Below are positions 15,330-22,006 of a stretch of 27,360 bases of DNA, piece after piece (positions within the stretch are counted from its first letter, which is position 1; every line of letters begins with the position of its first letter). This DNA comes from DASXBA01 sp046729895. Lineage in GTDB: Bacteria; Actinomycetota; Thermoleophilia; Solirubrobacterales; Thermoleophilaceae. The DNA is taken from contig JBKPHP010000010.1 in the NCBI GenBank assembly GCA_046729895.1, forward strand, positions 1 through 27,360, read 5' to 3'. Both the position numbers and the translations under genes were made by a program. The notes under the pieces were generated by a model that saw only the letters and a program-made list of their open reading frames with translations, had not been told where the DNA came from and did not search any database.

Positions 15330-15774
15330 GGCGTTTCCTTTCTACGCTCGAGAGGTGTCCTTCGATGAACTTCCCCCTTGGGCGCTGGGGCTAATCAAAG
15401 GTGAGCGAGTCGCCCGGCTCGCCTTCGTCGACGATCTCGATCACCCGCGGTTGCTGCCCGTTACCTACGCCCTCGCAGAGGACGCCGTCTGGAGCGCCAT
15501 CGACGACAAGCCCAAGCGGGCCGACGAGCCGGCCAGGGTCCGCTACCTGCGGCGCCGGCCCGAGGCAGCGCTGTGCGTCGACCGCTACGACGACGACTGG
15601 AGCCGGCTCGCCTGGGTCCAGCTCCTGGGCCGGGTTGAGGTGTTGCCGGTGGAGCGCGGCGCCGCCGGGCTGGAGGCGCTCACCGAGAGGTACGCGCCCT
15701 ACCGGGAGCGGCGGCCTCCCGGCCCGCTGCTACGGCTCGAGGTGGAGCGCGCCCTTCACTGGCGCTCGACCTGA
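15328..15774 (+). CDS. PPOX-class F420-dependent oxidoreductase (TIGR03668-like)
   Basis: A 148-residue split-barrel flavin/deazaflavin-binding protein like Rv0121c of M. tuberculosis. Landmarks are GERVARLAFVDDLDHPRLLPVTYAL, then AVWSAIDDKPKR, VRYLRRRPEAALCVDRYDDDWSRLAWVQLLGRVEVL and the C-terminal LLRLEVERALHW. These follow the R-x-A-x-LAF, DxKPKR and WxQL-G blocks of the family. It probably binds F420 or a related cofactor as a small dimer. The start is uncertain: ATG 15328 overlaps the divergent gene's start, while GTG 15355 would give 139 residues. Neither has a strong ribosome site. It converges on the sulfurtransferase gene with a 19-bp overlap. Confidence 0.86.
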   Translation: MAFPFYAREVSFDELPPWALGLIKGERVARLAFVDDLDHPRLLPVTYALAEDAVWSAIDDKPKRADEPARVRYLRRRPEAALCVDRYDDDWSRLAWVQLLGRVEVLPVERGAAGLEALTERYAPYRERRPPGPLLRLEVERALHWRST

Positions 15775-16547
15775 AGCCCGCGCCGGGACCACTCGCTCCA
15801 AGAGCCGGGATAGAGTCGGGCGGGACCCACGCCCACCAGCTCGGCCGCAAGCAGGAGCGTGCAGGACGTGACGCCCGACCCGCAATAGGCGACAAGCTCA
15901 CCGTCGCCGAGCCGCTCGCGTAGCTCCTGCGGAGGGAGGAACCGCTCTCCCGGTGATATCTCCTCATGAGGCAGGTTGCGGGCGCCTGGGATGTGGCCCG
16001 CCACCGGGTCGATCGGCTCGACCTCGCCGCGGAAGCGCTCGGGTACGCGGGCGTCGAGCAGCACGTAGTCGCTCTCGGCGATCTCCTCGGCGGTCACCGT
16101 GTCATCCGCTCGCGGCCGCGCCGTGAAGTCACCCGCAGGAACCTCCTCCGCTCCCGTTCGCAGCTTCCCGCCCAGCTCGCACCAGGCCCGCAGGCCACCG
16201 TCGAGCACGGCGGCCGAGCCGTGCCCGAAGTGCCTGAGGAGCCACCACAGCCGCGCGGCCCCCTCGCCGTAGGCGACCACGGTGGTCCACCCGGAGATGC
16301 CGGCGCGACGGGCGGCGGCCTCGAAGTCGTCCGCCGCCGGCAGCGGGTGGCGGCCGCCCTCGCCCGCCGGCGCGGACAGGTCGGTGTCCACGTCCATGAA
16401 GGCAGCGCCGGGGACGTGCCCCGCCCGGTAGTCCCGCTCCCCTGCGCCCGGCTCACCGATGTGCCAGCGGCAGTCGACCACGGCCAGCGACGGATCGCCC
16501 AGCCGTGACCGCAGCCAGGCGGCGTCGACCAGCGGGCCCTCGTTCAC
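15756..16547 (-). CDS. Two-domain sulfurtransferase (thiosulfate/3-mercaptopyruvate type)
   Basis: A 263-residue tandem rhodanese protein. The N-terminal inactive domain has LAVVDCRWHIGEPGAGERDYRAGHVPGA and ends with VVAYGEGAARLWWLLRHFGH and VLDGGLRAW. The C-terminal domain has YVLLDARVPERFRGEVEPIDPVAGHIPGARNLP and the active loop CGSGVTS, with Cys222 as the sulfur carrier. The CGSGVT form is the mercaptopyruvate-type loop, while CRKGVT marks thiosulfate enzymes. In actinobacteria such proteins are often named SseA/CysA and donor preference is not certain. I place the start at GTG 16547, where similarity begins; the open frame continues upstream with low-complexity sequence. It is divergent from the alcohol dehydrogenase gene 67 bp away. 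Confidence 0.92.
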   Translation of the reverse strand: MNEGPLVDAAWLRSRLGDPSLAVVDCRWHIGEPGAGERDYRAGHVPGAAFMDVDTDLSAPAGEGGRHPLPAADDFEAAARRAGISGWTTVVAYGEGAARLWWLLRHFGHGSAAVLDGGLRAWCELGGKLRTGAEEVPAGDFTARPRADDTVTAEEIAESDYVLLDARVPERFRGEVEPIDPVAGHIPGARNLPHEEISPGERFLPPQELRERLGDGELVAYCGSGVTSCTLLLAAELVGVGPARLYPGSWSEWSRRGLQVERQ

Positions 16548-16614
16548 CCGGCCGCCACGCCGGGCGCGGCCTCGCGGTCGTCCTCGCTCGCCACCATGCG
16601 ATGGTATGTGAGGT

Positions 16615-17598
16615 ATGCGGGCGATGGTTCTCGACGCGCCCCGAACTCCCCTGCACCCGGCGGAGCTGCCCGATCCGGAGCCTGCCGACGCGGAGGTCCT
16701 GCTCCAGGTGGCCGCGTGCGGCGTCTGCCGCACGGACCTGCACGTGGTGGCCGGCGAGCTGAGCGAGCCGAAGCTGCCGCTCGTGGTCGGGCACCAGATC
16801 GTCGGCCGGGTCGCGGGCGCGGGACCGGGGGCGGAACGCTTCGCGGAGGGCGACCGGGTCGGCGTGCCCTGGCTCGGATGGACCGACGGTACGTGCCGGT
16901 TCTGCCGCACCGGCCGGGAGAACCTCTGCGACCGTGCCCGCTTCACCGGCTACCAGCTCGATGGCGGTTACGCAACGCTCACGGCCGCCGACGAGCGCTT
17001 CTGCTTCCCCCTCCCGGAGGGCTACCCGGACCTCCAGGCCGCGCCGCTCCTGTGCGCGGGACTGATCGGCTACCGGTCGCTTCGGCTCGCGGGCGACGCC
17101 CAGCGGCTGGGGCTGTACGGTTTCGGTGGGTCCGCGCACATCGTCTGCCAGGTCGCGCGGCACCAGGGCCGGCGCGTGTTCGCCTTCACGCGGGCCGACG
17201 ACAAGGAGGCCCAGGCCTTCGCGCGCGAGCTGGGGGCGGAGTGGGCTGGCGACGCCCTGGGGCCGCCTCCTGAGGAGCTCGACGCCGCGATCATCTTCGC
17301 GCCCGTCGGCGGGCTGGTGCCGGCGGCGCTGAAGGCCGTCGCCAAGGGCGGGACCGTAGTCTGCGCGGGGATCCACATGAGCGACATTCCGTCCTTCCCC
17401 TACGACCTCCTGTGGGGCGAGCGGGTGCTCCGCTCCGTGGCAAACCTCACCCGGCTGGACGGCGAGGAGTTCCTGCAGCTCGCGCCGCAGGTCCCGGTGC
17501 ACACCGAGGTCGAGACCTTCCCGCTCGAGTCCGCGAACGACGCGCTCGACCGCCTACGGGCGGGCGAGGTCCGCGGCGCCGCGGTGCTGGTTGTCTAG
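16615..17598 (+). CDS. Zinc-dependent alcohol dehydrogenase
   Basis: A 327-residue medium-chain dehydrogenase of the AdhA-like group, oxidising an alcohol or reducing an aldehyde with NAD(P). The catalytic zinc site shows Cys38 (CGVCRTDLH) and His60 (VVGHQIVG), with Gln at the position usually Glu. The structural zinc lobe has Cys94, Cys97 and Cys105, but the first ligand position is Asp91 (WTDGTCRFC). The 91/94/97/105 spacing matches the Glu/Cys/Cys/Cys site known in Sulfolobus solfataricus ADH, so zinc may still bind. The Rossmann part has GLYGFGGSAHIVCQVARHQG. ATG 16615 or ATG 16624 could be the start; a GAGGT lies just before 16615. The stop interlocks with that of the Lrp gene. Confidence 0.92.
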   Translation: MRAMVLDAPRTPLHPAELPDPEPADAEVLLQVAACGVCRTDLHVVAGELSEPKLPLVVGHQIVGRVAGAGPGAERFAEGDRVGVPWLGWTDGTCRFCRTGRENLCDRARFTGYQLDGGYATLTAADERFCFPLPEGYPDLQAAPLLCAGLIGYRSLRLAGDAQRLGLYGFGGSAHIVCQVARHQGRRVFAFTRADDKEAQAFARELGAEWAGDALGPPPEELDAAIIFAPVGGLVPAALKAVAKGGTVVCAGIHMSDIPSFPYDLLWGERVLRSVANLTRLDGEEFLQLAPQVPVHTEVETFPLESANDALDRLRAGEVRGAAVLVV

Positions 17599-18050
17599 AG
17601 CGCAAGGCCTCTTGCCGGGACCGGCGACGACTGGACGATCGACGTCGTGGTCTGCCCGTAGGGAACGAAGCGGTCGATTACCTCCTCCAAATGCTCCACG
17701 TCACGCAGGTAGAGCTTGAAGATGAAGCAGTCCTCGCCGGTGATGCGGTTGCACTCGACGACTTCGGGAGTCTTCCGGGCGAGGTCCCCGACCTTTCGCA
17801 ACTCCCGCGGCGCGGGACGGATCCGGATGACCGCGGTGAGCGCGTACCCCAGCGCCCTGGGATCGAGCTCGGCGCGGTAGCCGGCGATCACGCCCTCGTC
17901 CTCGAGACGCTGAAGGCGGTCGGCCACGGCGGGAGGGGAGAGGTCCAGGCGGCGGCCGAGCTCGGCGAGCGTGAGTCGTGCGTTCTGTTGGAGCTCGGCG
18001 AGCAATCGGCGGTTGATTCCGTCTACTTCCCTTCGATTCGGAGGCATCAT
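17595..18050 (-). CDS. Lrp/AsnC-family transcriptional regulator
   Basis: A 151-residue feast/famine regulator. The N-terminal helix-turn-helix reads VDGINRRLLAELQQNARLTLAELGRRLDLSPPAVADRLQRLEDEGVIAGY (residues 9-58). The RAM ligand domain follows, with ALTAVIRIRPAPREL, VVECNRITGEDCFIFKLYLRDVEHLEEVIDRF and a TTTSIV strand. Members sense amino acids or related small molecules and bind DNA as dimers or octamers. The gene is divergent from an EamA exporter 61 bp away, the classic arrangement for an Lrp regulator controlling an amino-acid exporter; the pairing is inference. ATG 18050 is followed directly by ATG 18047; neither has a clear ribosome site, so a leaderless transcript is possible. Confidence 0.93.
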   Translation of the reverse strand: MMPPNRREVDGINRRLLAELQQNARLTLAELGRRLDLSPPAVADRLQRLEDEGVIAGYRAELDPRALGYALTAVIRIRPAPRELRKVGDLARKTPEVVECNRITGEDCFIFKLYLRDVEHLEEVIDRFVPYGQTTTSIVQSSPVPARGLAL

Positions 18051-18111
18051 GGGTAGATTACCTATGTTCGCCCATGTACGTCGCGCGGCTTCCCCTTCAA
18101 TCTTCGGGGGC
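18051..18111. promoter_or_regulatory. Shared control region of the Lrp gene and EamA exporter
   Basis: This 61-bp divergent gap begins with an unusually AT-rich stretch (18053-18080) for this window. On the plus strand, TATGTT at 18063-18068 could be the exporter -10. An inverted ATG-TTCGCC-CAT lies at 18064-18075. On the minus strand, a weak TAATCT lies just before the Lrp start. AT-rich, weakly symmetric sites are typical for Lrp-type regulators, so autoregulation and exporter control are plausible. Confidence 0.35.
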
Positions 18112-19041
18112 ATGACCGCGCAGGCGCAGAGGGCTCACAGCGTTCCGCCACATCTCTACTTCGTGGTCAGCGCCGTCTTCCACTACCTAGGTCCCGCGTT
18201 CGCCGTTCTGCTGTTCGCCCGGGTCGAGGTGCTCGGGGTCGCCTGGCTCCGGATCGCCTCGGCTGCGCTTGTCCTCGCCCTCTGGCGTCGTCCCTGGCGC
18301 GCCGTCCACCTCCTCGACCGTGACGGTCGCCAGCTGCTCGCCACATGGGGGGCGGTCCTCGCCGTCATGAACTGCTGCTTCTACCTGTCGATCGATCGGC
18401 TGCCGCTCGGGACGGTCGCCGCGATCGAGTTCCTGCCCGTCATCGCGCTAGCGGCCCTGGGGGCCCGCACGCCCCGCAACGCGATCGCGCTGATGCTGGC
18501 CGTGCCTGGCGTGTACCTGCTCACCGACGTCCGGCTCGAGGGCGAGCCGCTCGGAGTGGCATTTGCGTTCGCGAACGCCCTGCTGTTCGCCCTCTACATC
18601 GTCCTGGCCCATCGTGTCGCCCAGCACGGAAAGCTCCGCGGCATCGACGGGCTCGCCGCGTCGATGCTGGTCGCAGCCGTGGTCGTCACCCCGCTGGCCG
18701 GATGGGACGCTGCGCCTGCTCTCGTGGATCCTGTCGCCGTGCTGGCGGGTGTCGGCGTGGGGCTGTCCTCATCGGTCATCCCCTACGTGACGGACCAGCT
18801 GGCGATGGCCCGGCTGGCCCGGGCAAGCTACGCGCTCATGGTCTCGCTCCTGCCGGCGACCGCCACCGTCATAGGCATCGTGGTGCTCGCCCAGATCCCG
18901 TCGCCACTGGAGGCGGCGGGCGTTGCGCTCGTGGTGGCCGGCGTGGGTCTACACCGCGAGCCCGCGCCGCGCAACGAGCTCACGCGGCGCGACGAGCCTA
19001 CGCCGCGTCGCGAGCCTGCGCCGCACGACGCAGCGGCGTGA
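18112..19041 (+). CDS. EamA/DMT-superfamily transporter (RhtA-like)
   Basis: A 309-residue membrane protein with about ten hydrophobic helices in two EamA repeats. The first repeat includes HLYFVVSAVFHYLGPAFAVLLFARVEVLGVAWLRIASAALVLALW and the conserved FYLSIDRLPLGTVAAIEFLPVIALAALGAR. The second includes GVAFAFANALLFALYIVLAHRV and SSVIPYVTDQLAMARLARASYALMVSLLPATATVIG. These match RhtA-type threonine/homoserine exporters, so amino-acid export is likely but the substrate is unproven. ATG 18112 is preceded by GGGGGC. The C terminus carries about 28 polar residues (EPAPRN, ELTRRD, EPTPRR, EPAPHD) encoded by an 18-bp tandem repeat. Its last 44 bp overlap the convergent hydrolase gene. Confidence 0.92.
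   Translation: MTAQAQRAHSVPPHLYFVVSAVFHYLGPAFAVLLFARVEVLGVAWLRIASAALVLALWRRPWRAVHLLDRDGRQLLATWGAVLAVMNCCFYLSIDRLPLGTVAAIEFLPVIALAALGARTPRNAIALMLAVPGVYLLTDVRLEGEPLGVAFAFANALLFALYIVLAHRVAQHGKLRGIDGLAASMLVAAVVVTPLAGWDAAPALVDPVAVLAGVGVGLSSSVIPYVTDQLAMARLARASYALMVSLLPATATVIGIVVLAQIPSPLEAAGVALVVAGVGLHREPAPRNELTRRDEPTPRREPAPHDAAA
18958..19029. repeat. 18-bp tandem repeat, four copies
   Basis: Four imperfect 18-bp units beginning GAGC occupy 18958-18975, 18976-18993, 18994-19011 and 19012-19029. They encode four hexapeptides at the end of the EamA protein (EPAPRN, ELTRRD, EPTPRR, EPAPHD). On the other strand, the last two units encode the C-terminal residues of the convergent hydrolase, whose stop falls at 18998-19000. 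Unit divergence, mostly at third positions, suggests an older in-frame expansion. Confidence 0.85.
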
Positions 19042-19792
19042 CGGGCGCGGCCACCCTGCGCCCGGGCTCACGCCACCGAAACGAGACGAGCGCGTGGGCG
19101 ATGGCGCGGTAGGCCCCCGCGTTGACCGCCATGCCAACGTGGCTGGAGTCGATGGCCACCAGCTCTGCGCCGGGCGCCCTGCAGGCGCGCCAGTCCACGA
19201 TCCCGTCGCTGCGGGAGTACACGGACACGAAGCCGACGTGCGGCGGGAGCGGCGCGGCCACCTGCTCCCAGAACTCCGCGCAGCAGTCGCCGGACAGGCA
19301 CGAGCGCGAGAAGAAGCCGGGGAAGCCCAGGGTGCCGAGCGCGCCGACGGCGAGGAGCTGGAGGCTAACGAGCGGGTGCACGGCCAGCGGCTGCTCATGG
19401 GGTGTTCCGAGCGTGACGATTCCGGTGACGAGGTCGGGTCGCCGCGCGGCGAGCACCCGGGCAAGGCCGCCGCCGCGGCTCTGGCCGACTATCGCCGCTC
19501 GCCTTCCCTGCCGCTCGACCAGCTCTTCGAGGCGGTCCTCCAGCCGCTCGACGGTCTCGGCGGAGCAGCCTACGTTCGCTCGCAGCCCGGCGTTGCGCGT
19601 GTGGTAGCCGCTCCGTCGCAGCCAGCGGGTCATCAGCGCCAGAGAGTCGTCGCCCGCAAGGAAGCCGGGGAGAAGCAGCACCGGGCGGCCGCGGCCGTCC
19701 TCTACCCCCTCGCCTCGGAAGACGGGGCTCCGGAGGAGCGCCGCCGCCTCGAGGCCGACACGAGGCTCACGCCAGAACGGGGGCAGAGCCAT
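18998..19792 (-). CDS. Alpha/beta hydrolase, lipase-like
   Basis: A 264-residue serine hydrolase. VLLLPGFLAGDDSLALMTRWLRRSGYHTRNAGL provides the oxyanion-hole region. The nucleophile elbow is GQSRGG (consensus GxSxG), followed by LARVLAARRPDLVTGIVTLGTPHEQPL, the lipase class 2-like LGTPH segment. SRSDGIVDW supplies the likely acid and SSHVGM the catalytic His. The full triad is therefore present. No signal peptide is seen, and four nearby Cys/acid residues (SRSCLSGDCCAEFW) form an unusual Cys-rich loop. A short-acyl esterase or lipase role is likely. ATG 19792 lacks a good ribosome site. The C-terminal tail is basic and lies over the 18-bp repeat. Confidence 0.87.
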   Translation of the reverse strand: MALPPFWREPRVGLEAAALLRSPVFRGEGVEDGRGRPVLLLPGFLAGDDSLALMTRWLRRSGYHTRNAGLRANVGCSAETVERLEDRLEELVERQGRRAAIVGQSRGGGLARVLAARRPDLVTGIVTLGTPHEQPLAVHPLVSLQLLAVGALGTLGFPGFFSRSCLSGDCCAEFWEQVAAPLPPHVGFVSVYSRSDGIVDWRACRAPGAELVAIDSSHVGMAVNAGAYRAIAHALVSFRWREPGRRVAAPVTPLRRAAQARDAA

Positions 19793-19856
19793 GGCGCCAA
19801 AGTAGTCCCCTTATCGGAGGGATTCGTGACGGGCCGCCCGAATATGGTTCGTCCCC

Positions 19857-20795
19857 GTGCGAGCGGTGGTGATCGCGGACGGCGAGCTGCGCGTGGAGGA
19901 GCGACCGGATCCGGAGCCGGGGGCCGGGGAGGTGCTCGTACGGGTCCGCGCCGCCGGGCTAAACGGAGCCGACATCCTCCAACGACAGGGCGGCTACCCG
20001 GCGCCGCCGGGCTCCCCACAGGACATCCCGGGCCTGGAGCTCGCGGGCGAGGTGGCCGGCCGGGGGCCGGGCGCCGAGCGTTTCGACCAGGGCGAGCGCG
20101 TGATGGCTGTTGTGGGCGGCGGCGGGCAGGCTGAGCTCGCGGTAGTGCACGAGCGAGCCGCGATGCCGGTGCCGAGCGCTCTCGACTGGCCTGCGGCCGG
20201 CGGGCTGCCCGAGGTGTTCGTAACGGCGCATGATGCCCTCTTCAGTCAGGCGGGTCTGCGCCCTGGGGAGCGGCTTCTCGTGCACGGAGGCGCCGGCGGT
20301 GTGGGCACCGCGGCGATACAGCTGGGCCGGGCCGCCAGCGCGCGCGTCACCGCCACGGTGCGCCGCGAGGAGCTACGCGGCGAAGTGCAGTCGATGGGTG
20401 CCACGGCGATCGAGCCGGAGGGGTTCGCCGAGCACGGCCCCTTCGACGTCGTGCTGGAGCTCGTGGGCGCGCCGAACCTGTCCGACAACCTCGGCGCGCT
20501 CGCCACGGACGGCCGCATCGTGATCATCGGTGTGGGGGCTGGAGCCAAGAGCCAGATCAACCTTCTCGCTGTGATGAGCAAGCGAGCCCGCCTGACCGGC
20601 TCGACCCTGCGCCCGCGCCCGCTCGAGCAGAAGGCCCAGGCAATGCGTCTGGTCGAGCACGAGGTCTTGCCGCTGTTCGAGTCGGGTGACCTGACGGTCC
20701 CGGTCGCCGCGACCTTCCCGCTGGACGAGGTCGAGGATGCCTACGGGCGCTTCGAGGCGGGCGGGAAGCTCGGGAAGATCGTCTTGCTCACCTGA
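19857..20795 (+). CDS. Quinone oxidoreductase-like MDR protein (PIG3 type)
   Basis: A 312-residue zinc-free medium-chain reductase. It has VLVRVRAAGLNGADILQRQGGYPAPPGSPQDIPGLELAGEV, typical of PIG3/TP53I3-like NADPH:quinone oxidoreductases and lacking the zinc Cys and His. The NADPH site has LLVHGGAGGVGTAAIQLGRAASARVTATVR (AxxGGVG type). The end GRFEAGGKLGKIVL is the usual MDR terminus. It probably reduces quinones or other alpha,beta-unsaturated carbonyls. The start is GTG 19857. TATGGT at 19843-19848 sits at -10 spacing from the GTG, so the mRNA may be leaderless. It converges with the TetR gene across 73 bp. Confidence 0.91.
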   Translation: MRAVVIADGELRVEERPDPEPGAGEVLVRVRAAGLNGADILQRQGGYPAPPGSPQDIPGLELAGEVAGRGPGAERFDQGERVMAVVGGGGQAELAVVHERAAMPVPSALDWPAAGGLPEVFVTAHDALFSQAGLRPGERLLVHGGAGGVGTAAIQLGRAASARVTATVRREELRGEVQSMGATAIEPEGFAEHGPFDVVLELVGAPNLSDNLGALATDGRIVIIGVGAGAKSQINLLAVMSKRARLTGSTLRPRPLEQKAQAMRLVEHEVLPLFESGDLTVPVAATFPLDEVEDAYGRFEAGGKLGKIVLLT

Positions 20796-20821
20796 CCCGA
20801 GCACGCGTGGATCGCCCCGCT

Positions 20822-20838
20822 CTCGGTCGAATTCCGAG
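20822..20838. terminator. Weak hairpin between convergent MDR and TetR genes
   Basis: CTCGG (20822-20826) pairs with CCGAG (20834-20838) around the seven-base loop TCGAATT. It is centred in the 73-bp gap between two convergent stops. The short stem and lack of a T-tract keep confidence low; nothing else is evident in the gap. Confidence 0.35.
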
Positions 20839-20868
20839 CGACGCCGCGATGCGCGTGGACAGCCCCGC

Positions 20869-21507
20869 CTAGCCCCTCTGCAGCCCGTCGAGCAGCGCTA
20901 GCAGCGGGCCTTCCACCTCCGTTCGCGCCGTCTGCGGATCTTCCGCGTTCGCGATCAGCAGCGCCGCCTCGCCGAGCGCGGCGAGCAGGAGGTGGGCCAG
21001 CGGATCGGGGTCCTGGCGCGGGATGACGCCCTGCTGCATCGCAGCCTCCAGGCCCAGCCGGACCAGTCCCATTCCATAGCGAGCGTCGATCTCGCGCCAC
21101 TCCGCCCAGCCGAGCACCGACGGGGCGTCGAGAAGGGAGATCCGCGCAAGTGCAGGGTCGGTGCATGCATCGAGGAAGGAGCGGACCCCGGTGGCGAGCA
21201 GCTCGCGGGCGTCATCTATCCCGGCGATCCGCGCTCCGAGCGACTCCACCAGCTCGCGCTCGACCTGCTCGTGAACGGCCCGGAAGAGGTCCTTCTTGTC
21301 GCGGAAGTGGTGATAGAGGGCGCCCCGCGTGACCTCTGCCCGCCGGACGATCTCCTCGGTGCCGACGCCGGCGTAGCCGCGCTCCGCGAACAGGTCGCGC
21401 GCGACGCGTAGCAGGCTGGCGCGAGTCGCCTCGGCGCGCTCGGCCTTCTTGCTCCTTCCCTCCGGGCCGCCGACGCCAGGTGAGCCGGCGGACGGCTTGA
21501 CATGCAT
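20869..21507 (-). CDS. TetR/AcrR-family transcriptional repressor
   Basis: A 212-residue regulator. The N-terminal DNA-binding domain reads ATRASLLRVARDLFAERGYAGVGTEEIVRRAEVTRGALYHHFRDKKDLFRAVHEQ, with the helix-turn-helix about residues 49-70 ending in the hallmark ALYHHF-KKDLF. The C-terminal ligand domain contains LDACTDPALARISLLDAPSVLGWAEWREIDARYGMGLVRLGLEAA, seen in many actinobacterial TetR proteins, but it does not reveal the ligand. The ATG at 21507 lies inside a palindrome in the shared promoter. A start further in is possible because the first 20 residues are non-conserved. It is divergent from the SnoaL/hydrolase pair and most likely represses it and itself. Confidence 0.94.
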   Translation of the reverse strand: MHVKPSAGSPGVGGPEGRSKKAERAEATRASLLRVARDLFAERGYAGVGTEEIVRRAEVTRGALYHHFRDKKDLFRAVHEQVERELVESLGARIAGIDDARELLATGVRSFLDACTDPALARISLLDAPSVLGWAEWREIDARYGMGLVRLGLEAAMQQGVIPRQDPDPLAHLLLAALGEAALLIANAEDPQTARTEVEGPLLALLDGLQRG

Positions 21508-21541
21508 ACTGCATGTATGCTAGATACCGACTGTCTGTATG
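21497..21541 (+). promoter_or_regulatory. Promoter with two TetR-type operators
   Basis: Plus-strand promoter elements are TTGACA (21497-21502), an 18-bp spacer and an extended -10 TGCTAGATA (TAGATA at 21521-21526). That would start RNA near 21533, only about 6 nt before ATG 21539. Two symmetric sites overlap it. GCATAC-TGCAT-GTATGC at 21504-21520 is a perfect inverted repeat filling the spacer. ATACCGACTGTCTGTAT at 21524-21540 closely resembles the common TetR operator form ATACCGAC-GTCGGTAT. Binding at either would block transcription both ways. Confidence 0.7.
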
Positions 21542-22006
21542 TCAACGGCCGCGGAAGAGACCCGAACCCAAGCGGCGGCGTTCGCCGAGCTGTTCGCGGC
21601 CGGCTGGCGCGCCGGTGGACCGGCAGACCGCTTCGTGGAGCACTTCGCCCCGCTCTGCACCCCGCAGGTACTCCTGATCCAGCCCCTTTCCCCGCCCCTC
21701 CGCGGCCGCGAGGGCCTGCAGCGGCTCGCCGGCGCCCTGTTCGAGGCGATGCCGGACCTGCGCGGCGAGGTCGTGCGCCAGGGTCCCACGGACGATGGGC
21801 TGATCATCGAGTTGACCTTGCGCGGCACCCTCGACGGCCGGCCGCTCGAGTGGACCGTCGCCGACCGCGTCGTGCTTCGCAACGGCCTGATGGCGGAGCG
21901 CCGAAGCTACTTCGACCCGACCCCGCTGCTACCGGCGATGCTCAGGAGGCCGCGCGCCGCCCTTCGCCTGATACGCGGCATGCGAAAGCGAAAGGAGCAC
22001 GGATGA
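21539..22006 (+). CDS. SnoaL-like (NTF2-fold) protein
   Basis: A 155-residue protein with a SnoaL/NTF2-like alpha+beta cone. It opens with a helix (AAAFAELFAAGWRAGGPADRFVEHFAPLCTPQVLLIQPLSPPLRGREGLQRLAGALFEAMPDL), followed by strands with LRGTLDGRPLEWTVADRVVLRNGLMAERRSYFDPTPLL. The overall pattern matches polyketide-cyclase-like or small-molecule isomerase/hydrolase members. No reaction can be assigned. The tail is basic (RRPRAALRLIRGMRKRKE). The ATG at 21539 lies about 6 nt after the predicted transcription start, so translation may be leaderless. The stop overlaps the next gene by 4 bp (ATGA), so the two are coupled and under TetR control. Confidence 0.85.
   Translation: MSTAAEETRTQAAAFAELFAAGWRAGGPADRFVEHFAPLCTPQVLLIQPLSPPLRGREGLQRLAGALFEAMPDLRGEVVRQGPTDDGLIIELTLRGTLDGRPLEWTVADRVVLRNGLMAERRSYFDPTPLLPAMLRRPRAALRLIRGMRKRKEHG

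Noticed and set aside
3231..16547. The two sulfurtransferases as part of one sulfur pathway
   Set aside because: They are 12 kb apart with unrelated neighbours and differ in domain number, so shared function is not supported.
16453..17502. 349-residue minus-strand frame opposite the alcohol dehydrogenase
   Set aside because: It is the mirror frame of a gene with intact zinc and Rossmann motifs, and its own composition is not protein-like.
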